Below, one piece after another: positions 55,245 to 63,913 of a stretch of 64,000 nt of DNA. The translations under genes and the position numbers were made by a program. The notes beneath the pieces were generated by a model. It was not told the DNA's origin, searched no databases, and saw only the letters and a list, made by a program, of their open reading frames with translations. Origin of the DNA: CAVSJA01 sp963728145 (GTDB lineage: Bacteria; Bacteroidota; Bacteroidia; Chitinophagales; Chitinophagaceae); the NCBI GenBank assembly GCA_963728145.1, contig CAVSJA010000007.1, positions 1,054,001 to 1,118,000 of the forward strand, given 5' to 3'. Each line of letters starts with the position of its first letter. Within the stretch, counting starts at the first letter, position 1.

Positions 55245-56555
55245 TCAGATTTTGATGAATTCTACTCGACGGTTGTTTGCTTTACCTTCTTGCGTATCGT
55301 TCTTATCGGCGGGCTCGCCTTCCCCCTTGCCATCAACTTCTATGCGAGAAACATCAATTCCAAATTCCTTTTCAAGCGAAGATCTCACAGATTCTGCTCT
55401 TTTCTTTGACAATTCCAGGTTTTTTTTGTCGTCACCATCTGAATCGGTATGACCGATAACCCGTACTTTAACATCAGGATTTTCTTTGAGCACATTGGCA
55501 ATATCTTTCAAAGTGCCATAAGATTCAGGTTTAATATTCGCGCTGTTTATATCGAATAAGATACCTCTTGTAACAAACTTGCCTTCCGTAATGAGCTTGT
55601 TGCGGGTGTCAGCAGCTCCGACCGCCACACGAAAATTGTTTATCACATAGTAATCCTGGTTCTGATGGAAACCTCCTGTGCCCACAACCAGGGCATTGTA
55701 TTTGGCAGTCGCACTAAACGCACGTGGGATGTCCCAAACTTTTTCTTCGTTAACATAAACCCTTATGCGTTGTTTTTGCCGCCAAATGGAAATATGAGCA
55801 AAATTATTCTTCCTGGCATTCCAGTTGTTCACCTGTACATCGTTTTGTATGGTAAAATTTCCATCCGACGTTGCCATGATCTTCGAGCTCGAACGCTGCA
55901 TGCTCGCATCTATTGGATGTAATACCAGGCGAACAGAATGTTGCCCGGTCCAACGGACATACATTTCATAATTAGCAAACTCCTCGGGTTTCACAAGATT
56001 AGTGATTGTAAAATAAATTTCATTTGAATAGTAACTGAAATCATTATTCACGGCAATGTCAAACTCGAGTGTGAAATTCTCAGGAAAATCAGTAAGGAAT
56101 TCAGGATGGTAGGCACCTCTTCTGTTTAACTTCAGCCATTTGCTTTCCTTTTCACTCAAAGTAACCACTTCTCCTGTTGCATTTGTATTCCATCTCGCAG
56201 GAAAATCTCCAACCGCATCATTTGTGAAGTTTTCAATGCCGATCACTTTCTCACCAGGAACAAAATCAAATTTAGAATAAGATTTCAAACTTGCCGGCTC
56301 TGCATCATCCTCTGTTCCATCTGCCGGACCTGATTTGTCCGAATTAGTTTTTTTCTCCTTATCTGTTGTCGTTTTATCGGTTTTATCTGTAGTCTTTTTC
56401 TTACCATCAAGGACATCATCAATTGTTTTATCTACTTTGTTGCTGGCTTTTTGTTCTACTTTTGCTTTAGCTCTGTCAAGGATCCGTTTGACCACTTGCC
56501 CGTTCACCAGTGTGCAATATCCCAGGAAGCAGAAAAGCATTAGGATCTTTTTCAT
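55245..56555 (-). CDS. OmpA-family outer-membrane/periplasmic protein
   Basis: 436 residues with a signal peptide (MKKILMLFCFLGYCTLVNG, cleaved before QVV). A low-complexity linker rich in K, T and D follows (about 40-95), then a beta-rich central domain of about 220 residues that looks like a lectin- or laminin-G-type sandwich (NFTNDAVGDFPARWNTN..., FTLEFDIAVNNDFSYYSNEIYF). The C-terminal OmpA domain (about 320-436) has ILFDINSANIKPES, GHTDSDG (368-374), LSKKRAESV with R386, and NNRRVEF, the usual peptidoglycan-contacting pattern. It probably tethers the outer membrane or a surface structure to peptidoglycan. First gene of a two-gene minus-strand unit with the lipoprotein. Confidence 0.9.
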   Translation of the reverse strand: MKKILMLFCFLGYCTLVNGQVVKRILDRAKAKVEQKASNKVDKTIDDVLDGKKKTTDKTDKTTTDKEKKTNSDKSGPADGTEDDAEPASLKSYSKFDFVPGEKVIGIENFTNDAVGDFPARWNTNATGEVVTLSEKESKWLKLNRRGAYHPEFLTDFPENFTLEFDIAVNNDFSYYSNEIYFTITNLVKPEEFANYEMYVRWTGQHSVRLVLHPIDASMQRSSSKIMATSDGNFTIQNDVQVNNWNARKNNFAHISIWRQKQRIRVYVNEEKVWDIPRAFSATAKYNALVVGTGGFHQNQDYYVINNFRVAVGAADTRNKLITEGKFVTRGILFDINSANIKPESYGTLKDIANVLKENPDVKVRVIGHTDSDGDDKKNLELSKKRAESVRSSLEKEFGIDVSRIEVDGKGEGEPADKNDTQEGKANNRRVEFIKI

Positions 56556-56694
56556 ATAAAGGTTTATTTTATAGTGAGGAAGAGTGTTAGCAGCCGTTTA
56601 AAGTTAGTTACTTCACAAATTCGTTTCATACCCCAATAAGGGTATATTTATAGTAAGGCATTTCCACTATATTTATTATTTTATTAGGCGGTTT

Positions 56695-57036
56695 ATGGAC
56701 ATAGAATGGCTGAGAAAATTTTGCCTCAAGCTACCTGGAACCAGGGAAGACATTAAATGGGGAAATGATTTGTGTTTTTCAGTTGCGGATAAAATGTATT
56801 GTGCAACAGGACTTAATCCACCACTAACAGTTGCATTCAAAGTTCCCGACGAAGATTTTGAAGAGTTATCGCAAACAGAAGGGTTTATGCCGGCGCCTTA
56901 TATGGCAAGGGCAAAATGGGTTCTTGTGACGGCACCAGATAAACTTTCAAGAAAGGAATGGGAATCCTTTATTTCTAACTCTTATGAGTTAGTAAAGGCG
57001 AAACTTCCAATGAAAACAAGAGAGAAATTGAAGTAG
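56695..57036 (+). CDS. MmcQ/YjbR-family protein
   Basis: 113 residues, the usual family length. Visible family features: LPGTREDIKWGNDLCFSVADKMYC (about 14-37), FKVPDEDFEELSQTEGFMPAPYMARAKWVLV (about 48-78) and a C-terminal helix (SRKEWESFISNSYELVKAKLP). The fold is a CyaY/frataxin-like alpha-beta sandwich whose members are called DNA-binding on weak evidence; the biological role is not known. It stands alone on the plus strand, 139 bp from the divergent OmpA gene and about 100 bp from the next gene. Confidence 0.88.
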   Translation: MDIEWLRKFCLKLPGTREDIKWGNDLCFSVADKMYCATGLNPPLTVAFKVPDEDFEELSQTEGFMPAPYMARAKWVLVTAPDKLSRKEWESFISNSYELVKAKLPMKTREKLK

Positions 57037-57140
57037 GTCTGCTTATATTTTATTGACGTCTATACCCACCACTGATTACTTCCCGGTTAGTCGCTTAGAT
57101 TTCACTATTCAGATTTATTGTTAATCACTAAAACAAGTCT

Positions 57141-58406
57141 ATGAAATTTAGATCGACCCTAAACTTCGCGGCATTGTTATGCTCCTGCATTATGTTCAAT
57201 GCTGTGTTTTCTCAAAATGTTGGAATTGCTACCCCTACACCAATTGCTCCGCTAAATGTTGCACATGGTAAAACGGTAGTATTCGGCTATGATTCTGTTC
57301 CAGGAAATCCAATCGGACCAATGGGAACTCTGGCCTGGTTTCCGAGCAGAGGATCGTTAATGTACCTGTATTACGAGAGTGGCGCCATTGGGAATACGTG
57401 GGATCCTGTGAATATCGGCATCAACTCTTTGGGAATAGGTCAATACTGTTTTGCAAGCGGATCTAATTCTTTTGCCCAGGGATATGGAGCTACAGCAAGT
57501 GGTTTCTATTCAATGGCGAGAGGAACTGCGGTAACGGCTGGCGATTATTCGTTTGGAATGGGATCGACTGTTCAGACCGTCGGTCCTTTTGCTTTTGGAT
57601 TTGGTAATGATATTAGATCAGTTGGAATGTGGACTACGGCAATTGGAAGTAGTAATACTTCAAATGGAACTTATTCATCGACGATTGGTAGTAACCTTCA
57701 CGCTAAAGCATACAACTGTTTTGTTGTAGGAGCATTTAATGATTCTATAAGCAGTTCTAACAATACGACCTGGGTTGATGCTGATCCGCTATTTCTTATT
57801 GGCAATGGTTTATCTAATGCTGCCAGGAGGAACGCAGTAACGGTACTAAAGAATGGAAAAGTTGGTATTGGCATCACGCCGGTCTATGAATTTGAGATCA
57901 CGCATATCTCCGGCTCGCAGGGGAATATGGGACTGGCCATTCGAAATACAAACCCGGGAGGAAGCAACCACCGCTGGTCACATTATGTTTCAAATGGAAC
58001 GGGCGACTATCTGCTCCACTTCAATGGCAATCTTAGGGGAACATTCGATGACGTAACAGGAAGTTATACTATGGCGTCAGATGCAAGGTTGAAATCAGAG
58101 ATAGAGTCAATCGGCGCAGTGCTTGATGATGTGCTTCAATTGAAGCCTTCAAGGTATTATTTGATAGATGAAAAAAACCGCGATGCGAAGCATATCGGTT
58201 TCATTGCGCAGGATGTAGAAAAGTTATTTCCAACCCTGGTTCAGCGTCCGTCCACTGAGCAAGAATATTATACGCTTGACTATTCAGGTTTTTCAGTCCT
58301 TGCAGTAAGAGCAATCCAGGAGCAACAGGAACTTATTAAAAGCCAACAATCAAGAATAGAAGAACTTGAGAAAAGGTTAAAAGCGATTGAAGAAAGATTG
58401 AAGTAA
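57141..58406 (+). CDS. Secreted fibre protein with YadA-like head repeats and a Peptidase_S74 chaperone domain
   Basis: 421 residues with a signal peptide (LNFAALLCSCIMFNAVFS, cleaved before QNV). Residues about 90-205 contain roughly 14-residue YadA-head-type repeats (SLGIGQYCFASGSNSFAQGYGATASG, SFGMGSTVQT, TAIGSSNTSNG). A C-terminal intramolecular chaperone domain of the S74 type begins at ASDARLKSEI (S313-D314), with HIGFIAQDVEKLFP and YTLDYSGFSVLAVRAIQE following. The last 30 residues form a coiled coil (IEELEKRLKAIEERLK). S74 domains drive trimerisation of fibres and in phage proteins cleave themselves off; the SD pair is compatible with that, though cleavage is not shown. Likely a trimeric surface or extracellular fibre. 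TMEM220-type gene follows after 18 bp. Confidence 0.88.
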   Translation: MKFRSTLNFAALLCSCIMFNAVFSQNVGIATPTPIAPLNVAHGKTVVFGYDSVPGNPIGPMGTLAWFPSRGSLMYLYYESGAIGNTWDPVNIGINSLGIGQYCFASGSNSFAQGYGATASGFYSMARGTAVTAGDYSFGMGSTVQTVGPFAFGFGNDIRSVGMWTTAIGSSNTSNGTYSSTIGSNLHAKAYNCFVVGAFNDSISSSNNTTWVDADPLFLIGNGLSNAARRNAVTVLKNGKVGIGITPVYEFEITHISGSQGNMGLAIRNTNPGGSNHRWSHYVSNGTGDYLLHFNGNLRGTFDDVTGSYTMASDARLKSEIESIGAVLDDVLQLKPSRYYLIDEKNRDAKHIGFIAQDVEKLFPTLVQRPSTEQEYYTLDYSGFSVLAVRAIQEQQELIKSQQSRIEELEKRLKAIEERLK

Positions 58407-58424
58407 TAAGAATATTTTCGCTTC

Positions 58425-58793
58425 ATGCGTGTATTCAATTTCATCTTCTTTCTACTCTTCGTCTTCAGCGCTGCATTACAATATAACGATCCCGATCCCT
58501 GGCTATGGATCCCGATCTATGGTTATGGAGCCGTACTTTGTTTCCTTGCGTTCCGCCGAAAGTATTATCCGGCAGCATATCTTATCGGCATTGCAGTTTA
58601 TCTCGGTTATGCGGTGTATTTATTCTTTGCGAAAGACGGGGTTCTCGATTGGGTCACAGAACACAATGCCGAAAGTCTTGTTCAAACAATGAAAGCAGAA
58701 AAACCATGGGTGGAAGATACCCGCGAATTTGGGGGACTTATGATACTGATAATCGTTCTTACTATAAATTATTTTTACTCGCGAAGGAAATGA
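58425..58793 (+). CDS. TMEM220-family small membrane protein
   Basis: 122 residues with four predicted TM segments: FNFIFFLLFVFSAALQY (4-20), WIPIYGYGAVLCFLAF (28-43), YLIGIAVYLGYAVYLFF (52-68) and GGLMILIIVLTINYFY (103-118). The N-terminal QYNDPDPWLW signature is typical of the transmembrane 220 group, present in Bacteroidota and eukaryotes. Function unknown. It is 18 bp after the S74 gene on the same strand. A second frame overlapping it (58429-58692) is a shadow. Confidence 0.85.
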   Translation: MRVFNFIFFLLFVFSAALQYNDPDPWLWIPIYGYGAVLCFLAFRRKYYPAAYLIGIAVYLGYAVYLFFAKDGVLDWVTEHNAESLVQTMKAEKPWVEDTREFGGLMILIIVLTINYFYSRRK

Positions 58794-58930
58794 ACCGAAG
58801 AACAGATGAACAGATGAACAGAAGAACAGAAAACAGAAGAACAGCAGATCAGTAGAACAAGAAATGTCGAATTTGATAATTTTCTAATCTACTGTTCTGC
58901 TGTTCATCTGTTCCGCTGTTCTTCCGTTCA
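58792..58930. repeat. Inverted arrays of GAACAGA(T/A) octamers
   Basis: Left block 58794-58853 is built from GAACAGAT and GAACAGAA units. Right block 58889-58930 is built from the complementary TGTTCTGC, TGTTCATC and TGTTCTTC units, with an AT-rich loop between them. It fills the space between two convergent genes and could form a large stem-loop in either transcript. Confidence 0.8.
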
Positions 58931-58941
58931 ATGGAACCTAT

Positions 58942-59769
58942 TCATTCATGAATTGCTATGACAGGGACATGGCTATGATAGGCCATTTTCTTCGTATTGC
59001 TTGATTTAAATAAGTTGCCCAGGAAAGAGTGCTTTCGCGGTATGGTGATAATAAGGTCAATCTCGTAGTCTTCCGTAAAGGCGTTCACCGCTTCCTGGAA
59101 ATCGTAAAGCCTCATGAAGGAGAATTGAGGATTGTATGCGCTAAAGAACTTCTCCAATTTAGCTCTTTCGATTTTGTAGTCTTCAGTCAGTTCCACATAG
59201 TGTTCGGTGTCCACATTTACAATATGAAGCTTCGGCTTGAAGAGGTCGAGTACTTTGCGAATTGGAGCAACGGGGGTGGTTGACTCTACATCCTTGAAAT
59301 CACTGGTGATCATTACGTCTCTGATCTCGATATACTTCGCGTCGGGAGGAATTATCATTACCGGGGCAACGGCTTCCTTCGCGAGTTTCAATGTATTGCT
59401 GCCCATGAAGATCTGTTCCACGCGGGTAGCGCCCGTAATGCCCATTATTACCATATCAATCCCATTGTGTCGAACAAAACGTCCAATGTTTTCAATAAGG
59501 TCCTTTCCCTCTTCCGCAGCCACGCTGATATTCAGGTTTGGTGATATCGCTAAGAGATCTGACTTCACATTCCCCAGTGCATTGGAATAAATGATTTGAC
59601 GGTCTTCATCATCCTCTGTAAGCGGAGTACCGTCTGAACCCGCAGCGATCTTTTCATAAACATGATAGAGAACGATCTCTGCATTTTTGCCGGCCAACAT
59701 CTGCGCCGCAAAACGTCCGGCATTTTTAGCAGTATCCGAAAAATCTGTAGGTACTAGAAATTTTCTCAT
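58942..59769 (-). CDS. Tandem-domain universal stress protein (UspA family)
   Basis: 275 residues from ATG at 59769 (MRKFLVPTDFSDTAKNAGRF). An upstream TTG at 59811 would overlap a likely -7 promoter element and is rejected. Two Usp domains: about 1-142 and 147-275. The first has the ATP-binding signature G110-x2-G113-x9-G123-S124 (GITG ... MGS). The second (ISLIITIPRKHSFLGNLFKSS-type end) keeps part of it only. Acts in the cytoplasm as an ATP-binding stress factor; the exact role of Bacteroidota members is unknown. Convergent with the TMEM220-type gene across the octamer array. Confidence 0.9.
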   Translation of the reverse strand: MRKFLVPTDFSDTAKNAGRFAAQMLAGKNAEIVLYHVYEKIAAGSDGTPLTEDDEDRQIIYSNALGNVKSDLLAISPNLNISVAAEEGKDLIENIGRFVRHNGIDMVIMGITGATRVEQIFMGSNTLKLAKEAVAPVMIIPPDAKYIEIRDVMITSDFKDVESTTPVAPIRKVLDLFKPKLHIVNVDTEHYVELTEDYKIERAKLEKFFSAYNPQFSFMRLYDFQEAVNAFTEDYEIDLIITIPRKHSFLGNLFKSSNTKKMAYHSHVPVIAIHE

Positions 59770-59808
59770 TACAGGTATTTTTTTGAAAAGTACGTTTTTA
59801 GAAAGGTA

Positions 59809-59816
59809 CAAATATA
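59809..59816 (-). promoter_or_regulatory. Candidate -7 element of the universal stress protein gene
   Basis: CAAATATA on the plus strand is TATATTTG on the minus strand, an exact TAnnTTTG match 39 bp upstream of the ATG at 59769. A good -33 partner at standard spacing is not seen, so confidence is low. Confidence 0.4.
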
Positions 59817-59838
59817 GAGGAATAGTTTACAAGTTGGG

Positions 59839-59902
59839 AAGGTTGATAAGGTTGATAAGGTTGTTCCCGCTTTCGCGGGAATGACGAGGTTGACAAGGTT
59901 GA
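59839..59902. repeat. AAGGTTGAT nonamer repeats around a GC-rich hairpin
   Basis: Tandem AAGGTTGAT units (59839-59860) run into the hairpin TTCCCGC-TTTC-GCGGGAA (59864-59881), then AGGTTGAC and AAGGTTGAT recur. It lies in the divergent gap between the stress protein and hexosaminidase genes. Confidence 0.75.
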
Positions 59903-59955
59903 TATGGGCCTGGGAGCTGCGAAAAGATTAAGGTAAATTTCTCTAAATTGTTCCC

Positions 59956-61869
59956 ATGAAAAAAATCCTATTTATCCAATTCGCCGTTTGCTTCGCAATG
60001 ACTGCATTTGGCCAGGCGGATATTGCCATCATCCCCCAACCGGTTTTGATTGAAAAAAGAGGTGGCTCCTTTGAGTTGAATAATTTTACCAGGATCGAAA
60101 TCCCCGAACGATCTCCCGAGATTCAACAGGTTGCCCGTTGGCTGGCGCAGCATCTTTTGAAAGTTACCGGGTATCCGATGACAATCCAGCCATCTACGGC
60201 GGCGCGGGATTCAAGAGGAACTGTAATATCAATTGGGTTGAACAGGAAGGAGGATCCCAGCCTGGGTGATGAAGGTTATAAGCTTGAAACAGGAACGGGC
60301 CTTGCGATTTTATCGGCTAATAAGCCTGCTGGACTATTTTATGCGGCGCAAACATTTTTGCAGCTTTTCCCAAAAGAGATCGAAAGCAAAATACCGGTAA
60401 AGAAGAATTATTGGGAAGCCCCCGCAGTTCGCATCACCGATTATCCGCGATTTGGTTGGAGGGGAATTTTGCTGGATGTTTCAAGGCATTTTTTCACCAA
60501 GGACGAAGTGAAACAGTTCATTGATGAAATGGTGCGCTACAAATACAACCTGCTTCATTTTCATCTTACCGATGACCAGGGATGGCGTATCGAAATAAAA
60601 AGTTATCCAAAACTTACAGAAGTCGGTGCCTGGAATGTGAAAAAGGTAGGTTCTTTTGGCCGGTTCTCTGCGCCCGAACCTGAAGAACCCAGGAATTATG
60701 GCGGGTTCTATACCCAGGAGGATATAAAAGAAATTGTTCAATATGCGCAGGACCGTTTTGTGAATGTTATGCCCGAAATCGATGTGCCGGGTCATAGCCT
60801 TGCAGCGATTGCTTCTTATCCGGACTTGAGCTGCACTCCGGGCACTTATAAAGTGAATTCAGGAGAAAAACTTATGAATTGGGCGAATGGAGGATTTACT
60901 GCGATAATTGATAACACGCTTTGCCCGGCAAATGAAAAGGTCTATGCTTTTTTAGATAAAGTATTTGCAGAAGTCGCCCAATTGTTTCCATTTGGATATA
61001 TCCATATGGGTGGTGATGAGTGCGCGAAGAATTTCTGGCAAACGAATGATCAAATCAAGCAGTTAATGGACAGAGAAAAGTTGAAAGACATGCACGAAGT
61101 ACAAAGTTATTTTGTGAAACGTGTAGCGAAGATCATTGAATCAAAAGGCAAGAAAATGATTGGCTGGGATGAGATCCTCGAAGGTGGGCTTGCACCAAAT
61201 GCCGCTGTTATGAGTTGGAGAGGTATCAAAGGCGGTATTGAAGCGGCTAAGTTGGGACATGAGGTAGTGATGACTCCAAATTCATTCGTCTACATAGACC
61301 TGATGCAGGGTGATGCCATTGCAGAACCACCAGTGTATTCATCAGTTCGTTTGAATAAATCTTACCAGTTTGAACCGGTTCCTGATGGGGTGGATGCAAA
61401 AATGATTAAGGGAGGGCAGGCAAATCTTTGGACGGAACAGATCTATAGTATGCGTCACGCTCAATACATGGCCTGGCCAAGAGCATTTGCTGTAGTTGAA
61501 GCGCTCTGGTCTCCGAAGGACAAACGGAATTGGAATGATTTTGTCAAGCGGGTAGAAAAGCATTTTGATCGTTATGATGCTGCGGAGATCAAATACGCGA
61601 AGAGTATGTTTGATCCTATTTTTGCTTCGTATAAAAAAGGGAAGGATTCAATTACGCTCGAATTGAGTACTGAAGTAGAAGGACTCGATATTCATTACAG
61701 CTTCGATAATTCATTCCCCGATAGATTTTATCCGAAATACAGCAGAACGGTAGACGTTCCCAAAGACGCGGTTAACCTGCGCGTGATCACCTACCGCAAT
61801 GGCAAACCAATTGGACAAATGATCACCATGCCGGTGGAAGAACTTAAGAAACGAGCAAAGAGCAGGTGA
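59956..61869 (+). CDS. Beta-N-acetylhexosaminidase, glycoside hydrolase family 20
   Basis: 637 residues with a signal peptide (MKKILFIQFAVCFAMTAFG, cleaved before QAD). A GH20b N-terminal domain (about 22-150) is followed by the catalytic TIM barrel (about 155-500). Landmarks: WRGILLDVSRHFF (substrate-side arginine), HFHLTDDQGWRIEI, MPEIDVPGH and the catalytic pair D354-E355 in HMGGDECAKNFW. NLWTEQ and YMAWPRAFAVVEALWS near 480-510 complete the site. The last 70 residues form a small beta-sandwich-like tail. It should remove terminal GlcNAc or GalNAc from glycans such as chitin oligomers, in the periplasm or outside. No SusC/D-type genes are nearby, so it is not part of a visible polysaccharide locus. 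Confidence 0.95.
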   Translation: MKKILFIQFAVCFAMTAFGQADIAIIPQPVLIEKRGGSFELNNFTRIEIPERSPEIQQVARWLAQHLLKVTGYPMTIQPSTAARDSRGTVISIGLNRKEDPSLGDEGYKLETGTGLAILSANKPAGLFYAAQTFLQLFPKEIESKIPVKKNYWEAPAVRITDYPRFGWRGILLDVSRHFFTKDEVKQFIDEMVRYKYNLLHFHLTDDQGWRIEIKSYPKLTEVGAWNVKKVGSFGRFSAPEPEEPRNYGGFYTQEDIKEIVQYAQDRFVNVMPEIDVPGHSLAAIASYPDLSCTPGTYKVNSGEKLMNWANGGFTAIIDNTLCPANEKVYAFLDKVFAEVAQLFPFGYIHMGGDECAKNFWQTNDQIKQLMDREKLKDMHEVQSYFVKRVAKIIESKGKKMIGWDEILEGGLAPNAAVMSWRGIKGGIEAAKLGHEVVMTPNSFVYIDLMQGDAIAEPPVYSSVRLNKSYQFEPVPDGVDAKMIKGGQANLWTEQIYSMRHAQYMAWPRAFAVVEALWSPKDKRNWNDFVKRVEKHFDRYDAAEIKYAKSMFDPIFASYKKGKDSITLELSTEVEGLDIHYSFDNSFPDRFYPKYSRTVDVPKDAVNLRVITYRNGKPIGQMITMPVEELKKRAKSR

Positions 61870-61944
61870 TTTTCTTAAACACTCGATGCTCATGAATTTG
61901 AGAAAAGGAAAGGGAGATGTTGAGTCCTTTTTAGATTCGTAGTA

Positions 61945-62250
61945 TTCGACACGCCAATAATCAATAATCCCCGCCTGAATGACGCAGTCGGGCAGGAATA
62001 AGTCAATAAGTCAATTCTCAAATCAAGGTTCAATGATCATTATTCAAGGCTCAATTTTCAGCCGGCAAGGAACAACGATCAGTAGTCAATGCCAAGTTGG
62101 ACATTAAAGTCTAAGCATTAGTTGAGCCTTGCTTTGATTTTTGACCCTTGATCCTTGCCGGGTGATAGTTGAACCTTGAGCGTTGATTGATGAGACTTGA
62201 TTTGAGAATTGATATATTGAATATTGATTATTGATTATTAGCGTGTCGAA
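61945..62250. repeat. 306-bp imperfect palindrome with 24-bp terminal inverted repeats
   Basis: Occupies most of the 454-bp gap between the hexosaminidase and oxidoreductase genes. Ends 61945-61968 and 62227-62250 are complementary at 23 of 24 positions. Inside, TCAATTCTCAAATCAAG matches the complement of the right side exactly, and further words (GGCTCAA..., CCGGCAAGGA) also pair, so the whole unit can fold back. No ORF, transposase or clear target duplication is seen. A MITE-like element or a large intergenic hairpin are both possible. I see nothing else in the gap. Confidence 0.8.
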
Positions 62251-62323
62251 AATTAACCATATACAAAGGCGTCAAGTTGCCTGCTCCGTTTCTTACTAGG
62301 GAATGAGGTGAGTGTTGAGTGTT

Positions 62324-63316
62324 TCAATCCACTTCATACCGAATCCCCGCAATTCTTCGTACCTCATCCATAATCTCCATCAGCATCATCGTATCCGCAT
62401 GAGTCATGATCGGACTTTCGGTGCGTCCTTTGCGCAGGCAATCGTTAACATGGCGCGCCTCGTATTGGTATCCCCATCCGGGTTCTTTATCATAAGGAAT
62501 GATTTGTTTTGTTTCTGGCCTGCCGGGATAAAATTCAATGGTTGTGCTGGGCTCATAGAACCTGCTGGTCAATCTGATCCTGGCTTTGTCTCCTGAAATA
62601 TCTGCTTCAGTGGCCAGGTTGGTTGAAAGGCTGCAAAATAATTGCGCGATCGCGCCATTCTTGTATTTGAAAACGATTGAACATTGTTCGTCGACGCCGG
62701 TAGAAGCTGGAATCATTGAAGCCATAATTTCATCTGGTCTTCCTAAAACCGAAATTGTTATAAAAATATTATAGATGCCAATATCCAGGAGGCTACCGCC
62801 GCCAAGTGAAGGATCAAATAATCTTGCCGGAACAGGTGGGATGGGAGCGAAGCCGAAATTGACCAGTACATTTTTAATTGTGCCAAGCTGTCCTTCCTTC
62901 ACCAAATGCAAAACCTTATTGTAATGAGGCATGAATTTAGTCCAGAGCGCTTCCATTAAGAATATCCCTTTCGCTCTTGCTTTATCGATCATTTTTTGAG
63001 CCTGGTTTGAATTCAATGCAAATGCTTTTTCACAGAGAACAGGTTTATTGTGATCCAGGCAAAGCATCACATGATCAAAATGCAATCCATGAGGCGATGC
63101 CACATAGATCACATCTACTTCCGGGTTCTTCACCAATGCTTCGTAACTATCATGCAAATGCTTTACCGGAAATTCATTTGCAAATTTTTCCGCTGCCTCC
63201 AGGCTCCTGGAACCTGCTGCAATCAATTCCGCGTCTTCAACCAATTTTAGATCCGATGAAAATTTTCTTGCTATTCTTCCACAACCTAATATTCCCCACC
63301 TGATTTTTTTAGCCAT
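62324..63316 (-). CDS. Gfo/Idh/MocA-family oxidoreductase
   Basis: 330 residues. The N-terminal Rossmann fold is marked by IRWGILGCGRIARKF (GxGxxA, about 5-19), then AAGSRSLEAAEKFA, VDVIYVASPHGLHFDHV and VLCEKAFALN (about 93-102), where the common EKP is EKA. The C-terminal half (about 125-330) is the alpha/beta substrate domain with GGGSLLDIGIYNI. The pattern resembles the dihydrodiol-dehydrogenase-like branch of the family. It likely oxidises or reduces a sugar or polyol with NAD(P); the substrate cannot be told. It follows the YdeI-type gene on the same strand with 9 bp between, so the two are probably cotranscribed. Confidence 0.9.
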   Translation of the reverse strand: MAKKIRWGILGCGRIARKFSSDLKLVEDAELIAAGSRSLEAAEKFANEFPVKHLHDSYEALVKNPEVDVIYVASPHGLHFDHVMLCLDHNKPVLCEKAFALNSNQAQKMIDKARAKGIFLMEALWTKFMPHYNKVLHLVKEGQLGTIKNVLVNFGFAPIPPVPARLFDPSLGGGSLLDIGIYNIFITISVLGRPDEIMASMIPASTGVDEQCSIVFKYKNGAIAQLFCSLSTNLATEADISGDKARIRLTSRFYEPSTTIEFYPGRPETKQIIPYDKEPGWGYQYEARHVNDCLRKGRTESPIMTHADTMMLMEIMDEVRRIAGIRYEVD

Positions 63317-63325
63317 GTTTATCGT

Positions 63326-63886
63326 TTAAATCATTTTCTTTTGCTGGACAGAAGTATCGATCAATTTTTTTAACCTGCTTTCTCTCGTTGCTTCCTGTTT
63401 CGCAGTCATCACCCACTTAATCATAACTTTTTTATAGTAATCTCCCTGGGTTTGAAACCAATTCCAGGCTTTTTTATTTGCCTTAAACTTTTTTTCATAA
63501 GCAGGATCAAATTTCATCATTTCCATTTCATATGCATAGATCCTGGATTTCTTTTCATCTCTTTTCTCAAATGCGGCTATCCCTGCAGGGTGCATCAATC
63601 CTTTTTTCTTAAGCTCCTCAATTTTTTTGATATTAATTCCACTCCAGTTGCTGGTAGTTTTACGTGGCGTGAAACGAATAGTATAACTATCCTCATCGAG
63701 ACCCTTTCTCACACCATCGATCCAACCAAAGCAGAGCGCCTGATCTACAGATTCAGACCAGATCATACTTGGCTTTCCGGTATGAATTTTCCAAAAGCCA
63801 ACAAGTAACTCCGTTTCCTTAGAATGATTTTTTTCGAGCCATTTTCTGAAATCGGCAGGTTTGGAAAAGAAAACGGGTTTGGCCAT
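63326..63886 (-). CDS. YdeI/OmdA-family (bacteriocin-protection type) protein
   Basis: 186 residues. The characteristic pattern starts VFFSKPADFRKWLEKNHSKETELLVGFWK (about 5-33), then ESVDQALCFGWIDGVRKGLDEDSYTIRFTPRKTTSNWSGINIKKIEELKKKGLM (about 44-97), and a helical end with the W-rich KKAWNWFQTQGDYYKKVMIKWVMTAKQ. Family members are annotated YdeI/OmpD-associated and linked to bacteriocin or polymyxin resistance in enterobacteria; the biochemical role is not established. First gene of a probable pair with the oxidoreductase. Confidence 0.88.
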   Translation of the reverse strand: MAKPVFFSKPADFRKWLEKNHSKETELLVGFWKIHTGKPSMIWSESVDQALCFGWIDGVRKGLDEDSYTIRFTPRKTTSNWSGINIKKIEELKKKGLMHPAGIAAFEKRDEKKSRIYAYEMEMMKFDPAYEKKFKANKKAWNWFQTQGDYYKKVMIKWVMTAKQEATRESRLKKLIDTSVQQKKMI

Positions 63887-63913
63887 TGCAAATAGTTTAT
63901 TGCAAGGCGCAAA

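Noticed and set aside
59770..59811. TTG start at 59811 for the universal stress protein
   Set aside because: It overlaps the TATATTTG promoter element, and the conserved family start MRKFLVPTDFS is at 59769.
61945..62250. Insertion sequence remnant
   Set aside because: Inverted ends are present but there is no transposase fragment and no evident target duplication; kept only as a repeat.
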